A stretch of DNA of 64,000 nucleotides from Candidatus Manganitrophaceae bacterium (lineage in GTDB: Bacteria; Nitrospirota; Nitrospiria; SBBL01; Manganitrophaceae), in the NCBI GenBank assembly GCA_016200325.1, contig JACQEZ010000009.1, positions 90,766 to 154,765 on the forward strand, in the 5' to 3' direction. Position numbers and translations under genes: made by a program. Shown here piece by piece: positions 43,155 through 52,442 of the stretch (position 1 is its first letter; every line of letters starts with the position of its first letter). Below the pieces are notes generated by a model that ran no database searches, was not told the origin of the DNA, and saw only the letters and a program-made list of their open reading frames with translations.

Positions 43155-44291
43155 TCATGGATAGATGGTTAAGAGACCCCATTTTCCGTCTGTGTAGCGG
43201 ATGAAGTTGGGGTTAGATGAGAGAAGTATCTCCAATTCCCTAATCGGATCGCGCGCTTCTATTGTTACTCCCATCAATTGGAGAATATCCCAGATATGAT
43301 TCGTAGCCAAAGGTATTTTGACGGTGACACATAGCCGATACACATATTGGGCAAGTGTGAGTTTCGGATTTGGGGGGATTTCTCCCTGGAACTGATTCAG
43401 AGCGTGTTCCGCATCAGTCCTTGACTCTTTAGCAATTTTTATCATTTCGTTCACACCAGGTTCGACTATCTCCCAAGTGTCAGCCAAACCCGCGCCAAGA
43501 TTCTTGATCTTTTTTGCGACTGCCGCGCGCGATTCCGGGTGAATCAGCACAGATCCGACTCCAACCACTAATAATAATTGTAGCCAGGGCGGCAGCTTGG
43601 AGACTCCGACTGCGATAACATAAAGTAATCCAATCACACTCGCCATCCCAACCCCGGTAATAAGAACGCCACCGAGGGTGATTGATAACTCTACATCCTT
43701 TCCACGTGAATAATTACGGAAACTAAGATGGATCTTGACCCAAGGAATTGTCGGAACTCCCGCAGTTGGTATGTCCAGATCGCTCGTTATCACCGCGTCA
43801 GCACCGATGTAATGTCTAAGCCGAAGAAATGGCGCGTCATTAGGATCCCGCAATATCTTTAGATCATCTGATAGCAAGGGGAGAAAGACCCCAACTCTGC
43901 AGATATGTAACTTATGCATGAATGGATCAAGAAGTTTGTTCAAGTGGTGTAATGTAAAACCATACCTGTCGGACAGTTCTTTGATCTTGGCCTTTAACTC
44001 AGGAATGGACTCTTCTGGAAAATACCCTACAATGGTACCTGCCTCAAGAAGCTCGAGAAAGCTGGTTTTGGCACCAGGTTCTCGCCGCTTTTTAGCAAGA
44101 AAATGGATCTCTTCAATAAGCCGGCTTGTATCAATCACTGCATGAACCTGCAACAAATCTCCAAATACACTTTTTAAGTCGGGAAGAAAAGTCAGGATTT
44201 GATTCGCGAGAGGCAGTCCGCCACGAGGGCGATTGACCGGGATATCCTTTTCTTTGTTGGAGAGTCCAGTTTTTGTTTTGTTTATCCGCAC
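43155..44291 (-). CDS. PIN-domain protein with transmembrane and winged-helix regions
   Basis: A 378-residue protein. The PIN fold has AVIDTSRLIEEI (first Asp), SFLELLEAG (Glu) and GADAVITSDLDI (closing Asp pair), so a nuclease is likely. Two hydrophobic helices follow at about residues 208-250 (TLGGVLITGVGMASVIGLLY and WLQLLLVVGVGSVLI). The C-terminus (YRLCVTVKIPLATNHIWDIL ... FIRYTDGKWGLL) resembles a HARE-type winged helix. Membrane-anchored nucleases of this kind occur in antiphage islands. The start is a GTG without a clear ribosome site, so the N-terminus is uncertain. The target is unknown. Confidence 0.7.
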   Translation of the reverse strand: MRINKTKTGLSNKEKDIPVNRPRGGLPLANQILTFLPDLKSVFGDLLQVHAVIDTSRLIEEIHFLAKKRREPGAKTSFLELLEAGTIVGYFPEESIPELKAKIKELSDRYGFTLHHLNKLLDPFMHKLHICRVGVFLPLLSDDLKILRDPNDAPFLRLRHYIGADAVITSDLDIPTAGVPTIPWVKIHLSFRNYSRGKDVELSITLGGVLITGVGMASVIGLLYVIAVGVSKLPPWLQLLLVVGVGSVLIHPESRAAVAKKIKNLGAGLADTWEIVEPGVNEMIKIAKESRTDAEHALNQFQGEIPPNPKLTLAQYVYRLCVTVKIPLATNHIWDILQLMGVTIEARDPIRELEILLSSNPNFIRYTDGKWGLLTIYP

Positions 44292-44567
44292 CGTTTTTTA
44301 GTTCCGTCTCCTTCGCATCCCCTTTCCAGTACTGGGAATTTTACATAAATGATCCGAAAATCGTTTCAGATTGATGGATCGATTGTAAAGCGGCGACCAT
44401 TTGATAATAAGAACTCTCGGAGATCTCATTCAAAGAAGGCTATGACGATATATATTCGTTCTTAGGTCGACGAAATAGAATAAGACATCCTATTCGCAAT
44501 TTCAATGATCATACCAACAAATCTGCTCCTCAATTGAAAGCGGTCAGCCACAGAGATTCCGACTGGA

Positions 44568-45953
44568 TCAAAAAAATGAACTCCCAGTTGATGCCCGGAC
44601 ATAACCCGGGTTCAGATTGCCGAAATCGCTGATCTGACGAACAATGGTCCGATGATCGGGACTTTGCAAGTCGAGATCAATCAGTTGATTGAGGGGACCG
44701 CCGTGCAGGAGACGGAGAACCTCCGAGATCGCAAGACATGCGGCTACGGCTCCAACAAAAGGGGCACCGACTGCCTTGCCCGAAAGCAACGTGACTCCGC
44801 ATCGATCCAGGTCGCCGTCATTCAACATCTTTCTATAGGCGGCGCGGTCCGCCAGATCTTCTTTTTCAAACGCGAACTTCCAAATTTCCGCCGCACTTCG
44901 ACTCCCCGGCAGGGTGTGCACACGAATGGACTGAAAATCGCGATGTCCTCGCCCAAGACCAGCCTCGACCACGAACGGAAATCCTACTTGATCAAGTGCG
45001 CGCCGCCCAAGGGAATTGTCAAGACCGCAGAGCGCGATCGCCGGCTCATTATCGTTCCGGGTAAATGATGCATCAAACAACCGCTCGATAATTGCGGTCT
45101 TAAATCCCCGCCGCTCCGCCCATTCCGCCATAGCACGCGTCTTTTTTACATCAATCATGCTCGAGGTAGACAAGATTGAAGTGCTTTCGGTGGAAGGAGT
45201 AATGACGTCGACGTCTTGCAATACCAACGAGACACCTGTGGGTTCCGGATAGGGTAGGAGACCAAGAGCCCACAAATATGCCTGCCCAAGATGGCCGAGT
45301 CCGATGAGCCACAGACTTGAAGGCAGATATTGCAACCGCGGCGCTTCTTCGTTGCCTTCGAGCCAATGAGTTCGGCTGGGCTGCCAGAGGGAAAGGCCTA
45401 CGGACCTGCGCCCTGCAACTGGAGTCCGACCCTGCACATGGAAGAACGCTTCACTGACCGCCAGCGCCGAGGCGAGCATAGGAGCGAGAGACATCGTCCC
45501 TTCTTCGCTGAAAGGAAATTCGGAATGCGCTGGGATAACGCCACCCCGCCATCCTGCGAATACAGCACGCACACGGAAGGACTCCCCTCGCACACGCGGG
45601 GTACCTCCGATAAACACACACGGGAGGTCAGTTATTTCGCTTTGGCCGTATTGCGCACCGAGAGCCAAAGCGGCCTCTTGCAAGGTATGGCCGAGTGGTA
45701 GCGGAACTCGAAGCGGCACATCGAGATTACCAACGACCGTAACGCCGCCCAGGAAGACGCGGCGTGCCAGTGCGATGCCGGTCAGTAATGCTGCCTGATG
45801 ATTGGGATGACAGGCCTCTGCTGCTTCGATGGAGAAACACAAACGGTAGCCTCGAAAGAGCGCCTCGGCCTCCTCGACGTTGGCGGCAATCCCGCTGTCG
45901 ATCGCTTGCTTGACGAGGCGATGCAGGGTCTCCGCTATTGTGAATGCCTTCAT
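44568..45953 (-). CDS. bilC: E1-like ubiquitin-activating enzyme of Bil-type system
   Basis: A 461-residue ThiF/E1-family enzyme. An N-terminal domain of about 200 residues precedes the adenylation domain, whose nucleotide loop is LWLIGLGHLGQAYLWALG. A probable transfer Cys sits in LDRCGVTLLSGKAVGAPF near residue 400. It should adenylate the ubiquitin-like protein encoded upstream and pass it to the E2. The ATG at 45953 has GAGGTG upstream; an ATG at 45968, overlapping the previous stop, is also possible. It is the last gene of the four-gene conjugation set. In published Bil operons the E1 usually precedes the peptidase; here it follows it. Confidence 0.75.
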   Translation of the reverse strand: MKAFTIAETLHRLVKQAIDSGIAANVEEAEALFRGYRLCFSIEAAEACHPNHQAALLTGIALARRVFLGGVTVVGNLDVPLRVPLPLGHTLQEAALALGAQYGQSEITDLPCVFIGGTPRVRGESFRVRAVFAGWRGGVIPAHSEFPFSEEGTMSLAPMLASALAVSEAFFHVQGRTPVAGRRSVGLSLWQPSRTHWLEGNEEAPRLQYLPSSLWLIGLGHLGQAYLWALGLLPYPEPTGVSLVLQDVDVITPSTESTSILSTSSMIDVKKTRAMAEWAERRGFKTAIIERLFDASFTRNDNEPAIALCGLDNSLGRRALDQVGFPFVVEAGLGRGHRDFQSIRVHTLPGSRSAAEIWKFAFEKEDLADRAAYRKMLNDGDLDRCGVTLLSGKAVGAPFVGAVAACLAISEVLRLLHGGPLNQLIDLDLQSPDHRTIVRQISDFGNLNPGYVRASTGSSFF

Positions 45954-45964
45954 AATCGTACACC

Positions 45965-46483
45965 TCATAATCCAATGTGGAAGAATTTTCGGCGGCGCTC
46001 AATGGGTACGACTTCCCATTGACCTCCACCACTATAACGATATATACCCAGCGCCAGCTGCGTTACCGGAGCCGCGGCGAAATTCGGCGCAACCAGCGCT
46101 ATATGGCCGGCGCGGGCGATGATCGGATGTGCACGATCTGAATCACTCTGGCTAGCAGAGCTTGGGTGCGTATGAATGTCACCGACGACGGTCAGATTGC
46201 GGGCTTTGCACAGATCCCACAGCTTGCCGAAATGGCGGCCGTCGAGGTGCACAATTCCGGTATCAAGGGCATGAGGATCCAGATCGTCATAGAGCAGAAA
46301 GTCGACGATGGTCCGCCGGCCAGAAGGGTTCTGGTTTCCGAGCAGGAACGCACCACTTTCGCGAATTCCTCGGCCGCGCTCCCGAAGCTCTTTCAGAAGC
46401 CTCTGCCAAATCCAGAATGGGCAGGACAGCTCATGTCGCGGCGCGAGCAGGAGGCGTGTAATCGCTGCAATTGAGAAGTTCAT
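45965..46483 (-). CDS. bilD: JAB/JAMM-domain peptidase of Bil-type system
   Basis: A 172-residue JAMM metalloprotease. The zinc motif is [13 protein letters not shown] with the catalytic Glu earlier in ESGAFLLGN, so all four expected residues are present. The ATG at 46483 gives a compact domain. It overlaps the E2 gene by about 53 bases, and the E1 gene starts at or just after its stop, so the four genes are tightly coupled. In Bil systems this peptidase trims the ubiquitin-like precursor and removes it from targets. Confidence 0.75.
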   Translation of the reverse strand: MNFSIAAITRLLLAPRHELSCPFWIWQRLLKELRERGRGIRESGAFLLGNQNPSGRRTIVDFLLYDDLDPHALDTGIVHLDGRHFGKLWDLCKARNLTVVGDIHTHPSSASQSDSDRAHPIIARAGHIALVAPNFAAAPVTQLALGIYRYSGGGQWEVVPIERRRKFFHIGL

Positions 46484-46901
46484 GAACGATCTCCAAGTAT
46501 TGAACAAGGCCGGATGAGGGACGCCAGATTTTTGAGGGCATCTGAGTGGTCCAGGCTTCGTGTCCGACGATGGTTTCCCGGTCGCATGGCAAATACAGCG
46601 CGATTCCACCCTTCCAGCCGGGGTTGAATACCGCGCCGAGTCGGCCGCCGCTGCTGCGCGGCCAGAGGTCCTGTGCCAGCACAGCATTGCGCCCAACGTC
46701 CCATGGACCTGCGGTCGGCGGTGTCACCGGAAAGCCTGCACAGTTAAACCGCAGCAGATATTCACGGCTGTCCTTTGCCGTAATCGCGATGAAAACATAC
46801 GGCCACTCGACTTTGAGAAGCCTCCAGCGTTTTTCAGCTGCGCCCAGGCGGAACGTGGCCTTGGCCACGTCCGCCCGCAGGGCGTTTTCGTCAGGCGCCA
46901 T
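46431..46901 (-). CDS. bilB: E2-like conjugating enzyme of Bil-type system
   Basis: A 156-residue protein with the E2 fold pattern: [15 protein letters not shown] and [15 protein letters not shown] strands, then the probable catalytic Cys in [18 protein letters not shown]. The Y-x-PCDR-x2-I-x2-H-x2-W block is a signature of bacterial E2-like proteins found with ThiF and JAB genes. The ATG overlaps the ubiquitin-like gene's stop by one base (TGATG). It should receive the ubiquitin-like protein from the E1 and transfer it to a target such as a phage structural protein. Confidence 0.7.
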   Translation of the reverse strand: MAPDENALRADVAKATFRLGAAEKRWRLLKVEWPYVFIAITAKDSREYLLRFNCAGFPVTPPTAGPWDVGRNAVLAQDLWPRSSGGRLGAVFNPGWKGGIALYLPCDRETIVGHEAWTTQMPSKIWRPSSGLVQYLEIVHELLNCSDYTPPARAAT

Positions 46902-47422
46902 CAACAGAATCCGCTATTGGAGTTGGGTGGCGCGCCATTGACCCGCTCGTCGGGCACTAGGTCGAATCGGACTTGGCAATCCGGACAGGACGCGAGTGTG
47001 CCGACATGGATACCCGGAGCCGGGCGTTCTTGCGTACCGCCGATCTGCAACCGATGCTCACCCGCTTCCACCTCGGTCATACCAAACTTTGTGACCGCAG
47101 CCCAAACCTTTATACGCGCCACGGTCGCCCCAGGAGGGAATCGGTGGTGCACGGTGTCGCCCCCAAATGTGACCGCGACCTCAATATGACGACAACGATG
47201 CAGGTGCATTTTGGCGCCGGCCGGACCGGATAACTCCTTTATTATGATGTGGTCCTCAAGGGGGTTCTCGTTGTCCTCGAGAAAAATCAAGGTTCCAGCT
47301 TCGCAGCCATGTTTCTCGAAAAGGATTTTCTTGATCATCGCAACGGTATGATCCGGTTTAACTTCAATATGTTCCATCTCTTTGATGCCATAACCCTGGT
47401 AAAAGATGTCCAATGTCTCCAT
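46901..47422 (-). CDS. bilA: tandem ubiquitin-like protein of Bil-type system
   Basis: A 173-residue protein with two beta-grasp units. The first is at about residues 1-75 ([21 protein letters not shown] helix) and the second at about 78-158 ([20 protein letters not shown], then [12 protein letters not shown]). This two-domain layout recalls ISG15 and the BilA proteins. The C-terminus is unusual: RVNG at about 156-159 precedes a flexible tail ending SNSGFC. Processing by the neighbouring JAMM peptidase, perhaps after a Gly, may expose the conjugating end. AGGAG lies nine bases before the ATG. It heads the operon, under two copies of the sigma-factor-linked motif. Confidence 0.75.
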   Translation of the reverse strand: METLDIFYQGYGIKEMEHIEVKPDHTVAMIKKILFEKHGCEAGTLIFLEDNENPLEDHIIIKELSGPAGAKMHLHRCRHIEVAVTFGGDTVHHRFPPGATVARIKVWAAVTKFGMTEVEAGEHRLQIGGTQERPAPGIHVGTLASCPDCQVRFDLVPDERVNGAPPNSNSGFC

Positions 47423-47481
47423 GTTTTTGGTCTCCTAAGGAGCGGCGCTCTGGCATTATGCTCGAGGCGTCCCATACCACG

Positions 47482-47513
47482 TTAATCGTAACGGCACGGC
47501 CAACCCGGAAAGG
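47482..47513 (-). promoter_or_regulatory. shared two-block motif, copy A, upstream of bilA
   Basis: Read toward the gene it is CCTTTCCGGGTT, 12 bases, ACGATTAA. It matches the copies at 47555-47585 and 52506-52537 in both blocks. The downstream block lies about 60 bases before the bilA ATG. The geometry suits a promoter for an alternative sigma factor, or an operator. Confidence 0.6.
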
Positions 47514-47554
47514 CTCTTTCCAAATCCGAGTCAATGACGTTCGTCCTTGCTCTA

Positions 47555-47585
47555 TTAATCGTGACAGTGTAGTAAACCGGAAAGG
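47555..47585 (-). promoter_or_regulatory. shared two-block motif, copy B, upstream of bilA
   Basis: Read toward the gene it is CCTTTCCGGTTT, 11 bases, ACGATTAA. It differs from copy A by one base within the first block and is one base shorter between blocks. Two copies in tandem 73 bases apart suggest either two start sites or a cooperative operator. Confidence 0.55.
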
Positions 47586-47597
47586 CAGATTGGAAAA

Positions 47598-50500
47598 TTA
47601 AGTGAGGGAGATGGGACCGCCTCCCACTGCGGCGCACACGAAGAAGTGAGGACAGCGCGGACACGTAATGGCGTCGGGTTTCGGGAGGAAATGGCCTCCA
47701 GCGATGCTGGCCACCATTGCTTCGCTCCTATCCCTTCGGTTTTTAATTTTCTGGGGAGTAACAGATACTGGCTCAAAGATCTCGTCTGTCAAATGCAACG
47801 CTTCGACGGAATAAGAAGCTCCATACCGAGCGCGTCCGGCTAAGTGATAAAGCGTATATTCGAGTTCGTCATACTCTTCTTTACGTCTATAACCAGTGCG
47901 AACTCGGCGCAGGACGACGGTACCGTCTGGCAATTCTCTCGTCTCGTCGGGTTGGACGATGACCCGTCCTCCGGCAAAGTCGATGGCAAGCGGCTCGGCG
48001 CGACGAAAATGGTGACCTGCGCCAGAACGGACCAGCGCGTCAACCAGCCGGTTGGCGAGCCGGCGGTAATCCACAGCAAAGGCATGATCGACCGGTCCCT
48101 TAGCTCGCCACAGTCGTTCAAACTCTAGTGAGGCTTCGGCGTGACTTCCGCTGCCTTCACTTCGCGCTCCGGCGAGCCAACGTATCAGCTCGTAAAGACA
48201 ATCATGCGTCTGGCCGAACGCGGTTTTCTTTCGCGCGCTGCCCAATCCGAGAACATGCGTGTAGAAAAACCGCCTCGGACACTTTTCATAACTGCGCAAG
48301 AGCGAGTCGGTGACCTTCCAATTCTTCCCCCAAGTCACGGGGATCGGCTTGGGCCGTGACGCATCGGGAGGCAAGGGCAGTTTGGGCGGTTGCAGAATTC
48401 TCGTAACAAGAGATTCCGAAAACCAGTCCAGGAATGGCGACGGGTTTCGATTGTTTCCGTTTGATTGTTTGCGAGCACAATAAAGGTGGAGATGGTTCCG
48501 CGCCCGCGATAGTGCGACAAAAAACAGGCACTCTTCTTCCATCGTCTGAGCCCTAGACGCCGCTTCCGACCCATCGAGATTTTCCATCCCTTCAATCAGG
48601 CCCGCAGGCAGTGGGCAGCCCTGTCTTCTATTTGAAGAAGGGAAGCTCGCCACGGTCAGCCCGGGTACATGCACCGCCTCGAATTCGAGGCCCTTGCTGC
48701 CGTGGACAGTCATTAGGCGAACCGCATCCATATGTAGCGCGCCTGCCGGGATTTGGCGCAGGTCACGTTCCTCAGCGAGTAGCACAAGTTGACGCACCCG
48801 ATCCAGGGTGCGTTGGAACGGCGCGCCGGCTCCAATTGGGCTGCGATCCCGCACAAAATTCAGGAATTGCCAAATAGCCACCGTGCGCATGCGGTCGGAG
48901 ACACCGTCCAATACAACAAGGCGCGCAAGTAGATCAGTACGGTCGAGCAGGTAGGTCGCAAGAAACTCCCAAGGGGAAGCCGCAGCCGGAATTCCTGCAA
49001 GATCAGCGGCAAGCAGGGAAAATCCCTGCTTGCCCTCCGGAGAGAGCGCTGAATCATTTGCAATTTCATGGATCTTGCCCACAGCGGTACCGGGAAGTTC
49101 GCGCAAGAGCCTGATAGCAGTTTGGATGTCCTGCAGCGGCAAATCATAGCGCGGCATGGCGCCGACGCGGGCAAGCCCGTCACCGAATGGGTCAATTGCT
49201 AACGTGAGCAAGGTGAGCAGGTCGCGGACTTCGTCCCGTTCGAACAGACTGCCGAGGTGAAGGACCGGAATTCCGCACAGTTCCAGCGCCATGGCGATGT
49301 CATTTAGGCGTGAATTTGTTCTGCAGAGCACCGCCTGATCACGAAGGCGAACACCCCTGGTTTCCAACTCGCGAATACTGGCGGCAATGCCCGCCGCTTC
49401 GTCGTCCAGGGTATCAGTAATTCGGAGTTGAGGATGAATTCCGGAGAAACCGGCCTCCGTATCGAGCTCAAGCGAAAGCATACCTTCTGAAGCTCCTATA
49501 TGGAGCGCAACCGCCTCAAAGGCATCGATGATTTCCTTGCTAGAGCGGTAATTCACGGTAAGACGGTCAACGACAGCGTCCGGATATTCTTCCGTGAAAC
49601 GAGTCATATTGATCGAGGAGGCGCCGCGGAAACGGTAAATCGATTGGCGGGCATCCCCGACGACCCAGAGGCGTCGTCCATCGCCCGAGATAGCGCGCAA
49701 AAGGCGGGAGCTCGCACGGTTCACATCTTGGTATTCATCGACGAGCACGTGGCGGTGGCGGAGGCGGATCGAGGTGCGCACAGCTTCGTCACGTTCCAAG
49801 AGGAGAGTCGGAAGCATAATCAAGTCGCCGAAATCCACCGCCTGGTGAGAACGCAACGTGTCCTGATAGATTTTATAGACATGCGCAACTTCGAGGGCTT
49901 TTGCAGCTTGCTCTTGGCTGTCCGGGTCGGTCGCACGATCCAGCATCGCTTGAGCCAGCACGTAGTAACGATCAGCGCCTGCCATCTCATCCTTGGCGCG
50001 CGAGATAGCGCCAACGATGTCGCGCAACTCGAACGCCGGGTCCCAAAGGTTGCGATAATGAACGAGAGGCAGCGTAGGGAGCACTTCCTCCAAGACTTCG
50101 ATCGCGTCACTTCGGTCAAACAGAGGGGGGTCCTGTGGTAAATCGAGCTTATCATGATAGCGGCGGATTAGATCAAGGCCGAAAGCGTGAAAGGTCCCGA
50201 TCCAGAGCTTTGGCGCCTCGTTCGGTACAACAGCAGTCAATCGTTCTGACAATTCTCCAGCGGCGCGGTTCGAAAAGGTCAGCACAAGAATGGAATTCGG
50301 ATCGACCCCATCGCGAAGGAGGGAGAGCACGCGCTTTACAAGAGTACGGGTCTTGCCCGTACCAGGTCCGGCCTGGAGTTGGAAAGCGGAGCCGCGATGC
50401 TCCGAGGCGCGATCCTGCGAAGGATCGGGTCGCGCTTGCTTTTCCGGAACTCGCCTCGCTTCCTGCGGTGCGGGAGGAAGCAACAACGCATCCAAGAGTT

Positions 50501-51017
50501 GTTGGCGCACAATGTCTTTCGGCAGTTTTAACGCTTGAGCGATGGCGGAAGCGTTTTCACCGGCCAGATACCGGTGACGCGCCACGTCTCGGGGCAGGAG
50601 GAGTTCGCGCGCAAAAACATTGGCCTGCAGCTCGCGGCGTTCGCGGACACCGTAATCTTCGACACGCTGCAGTCCAACCGGGGCAGCCTCTGTCGAGCGT
50701 GATGGGTCGATGTCCTCAATCCTGCACTTGCCGGAACCAGCATGAACGCAAACATGCCCAAGTTCATGCGCGACCAGGCAAGCCCGCACCCCAGGGTCAC
50801 CTTCATCAACGCAACAGATGAGACCAGCCTGCTCATCAAATAGCGCACGCGCTCCTTTCAACGCTGGATCACCGGCAGGAAGCCATGCCAACTCGATCTC
50901 AAGATGCCTTACCGCTATATGCACTAATTCCATAAGTTGGTTAGAATCAGCACCTTTAGTAAGCAGCTCGGCGTGCAATTGTAAGGCAGCAACGCGCACT
51001 GGCTCAAACGCATCCAT
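47598..51017 (-). CDS. IrrE-type protease fused to UvrD helicase and PD-(D/E)XK-type nuclease
   Basis: An 1139-residue fusion. Residues ~20-180 form an ImmA/IrrE metallopeptidase with HELGH at 84-88 and the QANVFARELLLP follow-on helix. A superfamily 1 helicase starts at about 210: Walker A PGTGKTRTLVKRV, motif II VDEYQDVNRAS, motif III QSIYRFRGA, motif V TVHGSKGLEF and motif VI VALSRARNHLHLY. The last ~250 residues have YEKCPRRFFYTHVLGL and end in CPRCPHFFVC, as in AddB/Cas4-type nucleases with an iron-sulphur-like Cys set. IrrE proteases usually cleave repressors on a damage or infection signal. GAGGAT precedes the ATG. It lies between the sigma factor pair and the Bil genes. Confidence 0.85.
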   Translation of the reverse strand: MDAFEPVRVAALQLHAELLTKGADSNQLMELVHIAVRHLEIELAWLPAGDPALKGARALFDEQAGLICCVDEGDPGVRACLVAHELGHVCVHAGSGKCRIEDIDPSRSTEAAPVGLQRVEDYGVRERRELQANVFARELLLPRDVARHRYLAGENASAIAQALKLPKDIVRQQLLDALLLPPAPQEARRVPEKQARPDPSQDRASEHRGSAFQLQAGPGTGKTRTLVKRVLSLLRDGVDPNSILVLTFSNRAAGELSERLTAVVPNEAPKLWIGTFHAFGLDLIRRYHDKLDLPQDPPLFDRSDAIEVLEEVLPTLPLVHYRNLWDPAFELRDIVGAISRAKDEMAGADRYYVLAQAMLDRATDPDSQEQAAKALEVAHVYKIYQDTLRSHQAVDFGDLIMLPTLLLERDEAVRTSIRLRHRHVLVDEYQDVNRASSRLLRAISGDGRRLWVVGDARQSIYRFRGASSINMTRFTEEYPDAVVDRLTVNYRSSKEIIDAFEAVALHIGASEGMLSLELDTEAGFSGIHPQLRITDTLDDEAAGIAASIRELETRGVRLRDQAVLCRTNSRLNDIAMALELCGIPVLHLGSLFERDEVRDLLTLLTLAIDPFGDGLARVGAMPRYDLPLQDIQTAIRLLRELPGTAVGKIHEIANDSALSPEGKQGFSLLAADLAGIPAAASPWEFLATYLLDRTDLLARLVVLDGVSDRMRTVAIWQFLNFVRDRSPIGAGAPFQRTLDRVRQLVLLAEERDLRQIPAGALHMDAVRLMTVHGSKGLEFEAVHVPGLTVASFPSSNRRQGCPLPAGLIEGMENLDGSEAASRAQTMEEECLFFVALSRARNHLHLYCARKQSNGNNRNPSPFLDWFSESLVTRILQPPKLPLPPDASRPKPIPVTWGKNWKVTDSLLRSYEKCPRRFFYTHVLGLGSARKKTAFGQTHDCLYELIRWLAGARSEGSGSHAEASLEFERLWRAKGPVDHAFAVDYRRLANRLVDALVRSGAGHHFRRAEPLAIDFAGGRVIVQPDETRELPDGTVVLRRVRTGYRRKEEYDELEYTLYHLAGRARYGASYSVEALHLTDEIFEPVSVTPQKIKNRRDRSEAMVASIAGGHFLPKPDAITCPRCPHFFVCAAVGGGPISLT

Positions 51018-51024
51018 AGAATCC

Positions 51025-51669
51025 TCACAGGCATAGTAAATAGCTCTGCTGCTCTTTCGTAAATCCTGAGCTTCGTACGGCTTCCTCGAATGTTTGTTTA
51101 ATAGCGGTCACGGGCTTTTGTTCAGCTCTGTAGTGTGCGGGCGCAGCGAGGCTCGCTTGACCCGAGAAGTGCGCAACAACAGTATCGAGCGATACCTTCA
51201 ACTCATCCGCGACCCGTCTTTTGAATCCCTCCGTCATCGTTTCGACGTCTATTAGTCGGTCGCGAAGTTTTAAGACAAAAACCGTGTTTGCGTGCAAACG
51301 CTGGCCTAATGCGCGCATTCCGGCCCTGTCCAAAGATGAAAATGGATTTAATGGTTCCCTGTTCGTAACTGTCTTTTCTGAGCCACGTTGTTCCGCTTTG
51401 ACAGCATACAGCCGATTATGAAAGCGACTCATCGCCTTTAAAACCATAATCCCTTCCTCTGGTGTCGCCGAAGAAATTTCATCGGTCTCATCGTGGACGA
51501 GCGCATCGAGCGCAAGCTCGATCGCCATCTCAGTCAACTCCGCAGCATAATCAGGATAACGGCGGACCAGTTCGTCGAGCACCGCTGCATCGGGCACAGG
51601 TTGCGCTAGTGACAGCTCATAAAATGCATCGGAAAGAACTCTATTGTCTCTGTTACTTTTGGTATTCAT
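51025..51669 (-). CDS. hypothetical protein coupled to a sigma factor
   Basis: A 214-residue soluble protein I do not recognise. The N-terminal SDAFYELSLAQPVPDAAVLD and RYPDYAAELTEMAIELALDA region is helical and acidic and resembles the start of some regulator or anti-sigma proteins. The C-terminal ~80 residues (FKRRVADELKVSLDTVVAHF) could be an HTH or helical bundle. Its ATG overlaps the sigma-factor stop (ATGA), and the helicase fusion follows after eight bases. A plausible but unproven job is to hold the sigma factor inactive until the IrrE protease cleaves it. Confidence 0.55.
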   Translation of the reverse strand: MNTKSNRDNRVLSDAFYELSLAQPVPDAAVLDELVRRYPDYAAELTEMAIELALDALVHDETDEISSATPEEGIMVLKAMSRFHNRLYAVKAEQRGSEKTVTNREPLNPFSSLDRAGMRALGQRLHANTVFVLKLRDRLIDVETMTEGFKRRVADELKVSLDTVVAHFSGQASLAAPAHYRAEQKPVTAIKQTFEEAVRSSGFTKEQQSYLLCL

Positions 51670-52442
51670 TGAGCCTCCTTCAGGCGAGAAACCTTAGCAA
51701 TCGCCCGTACCAAGCGATTTCGAATGGTACGACCTGTGACGCCACATATCGTCGCGGCAGTCCTTTCATTTGGATCCTCGGATTCTTCCTTGAAGCCAAG
51801 ATAATAGCAGAGAATCAGCGCCCTGCGCTCGTCCGGTGGTAATGCCATAATCGCAGCATAGACCTGCTTCCGGAAAATTACCTGCTCGGGATCAGTCGTG
51901 GCAAGGTAAAGGTCTGAAAGGCACCTCAAGACCTCTTCGTCGATTGGATCATCAGGAAATTCTGGGTCAGGTAATGCTTTTTCTCTATTCAAACGATCAA
52001 TTTCTAGCCGAACCCGTGTAATTCGGAAGGTTTGAAATGCTAAGTTGAATCGCACTTCAAAGAAGTCGAGCTCATTCAGGCCATGCGGCGAATTATCGGC
52101 AGCAAAGAGTTCTGAAAAATCGCTAATTATTTCCTGGCATAATTGGGGCGCAGTAGCAATTTTCCAATCTACTTTGGAACGCAGAGTGATCGCACACCGC
52201 TCGAGAAGTAGAGGTAATAGTTTGTCATACATCTCCTCGTGACCGCGGCGGAGTGCCTCGCGAATTAGGTGGACTAGGCACTCCGAGGAAAGAAAATCAC
52301 TAGCTTTCCAATCACGAATTTCGGCACGGCGGACTAACAGGTTGAGGTCTTGATTAAGAACCGCATGGATCTCCGTCTCGATTTCTGGTGGTCGAACATA
52401 GAGCGTTCCATCGCGTTTAGTCTTAACAAGAGGTCGAATCAT
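51666..52442 (-). CDS. element-encoded sigma-70-family factor
   Basis: A 258-residue protein whose second half has the two sigma regions. A region-2-like helix pair is at about 130-165 (FNLAFQTFRITRVRLEIDRL). Region 4 is at about 195-255: IMALPPDERRALILCYYLGF, then TAATICGVTGRTIRNRLVRA, a clear HTH. The N-terminal 100 residues are an extra helical domain. It is likely to recruit RNA polymerase to the two-block motif found upstream of itself and of bilA. GGGGG precedes the ATG. It is cotranscribed with the coupled unknown protein. Confidence 0.7.
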   Translation of the reverse strand: MIRPLVKTKRDGTLYVRPPEIETEIHAVLNQDLNLLVRRAEIRDWKASDFLSSECLVHLIREALRRGHEEMYDKLLPLLLERCAITLRSKVDWKIATAPQLCQEIISDFSELFAADNSPHGLNELDFFEVRFNLAFQTFRITRVRLEIDRLNREKALPDPEFPDDPIDEEVLRCLSDLYLATTDPEQVIFRKQVYAAIMALPPDERRALILCYYLGFKEESEDPNERTAATICGVTGRTIRNRLVRAIAKVSRLKEAQ

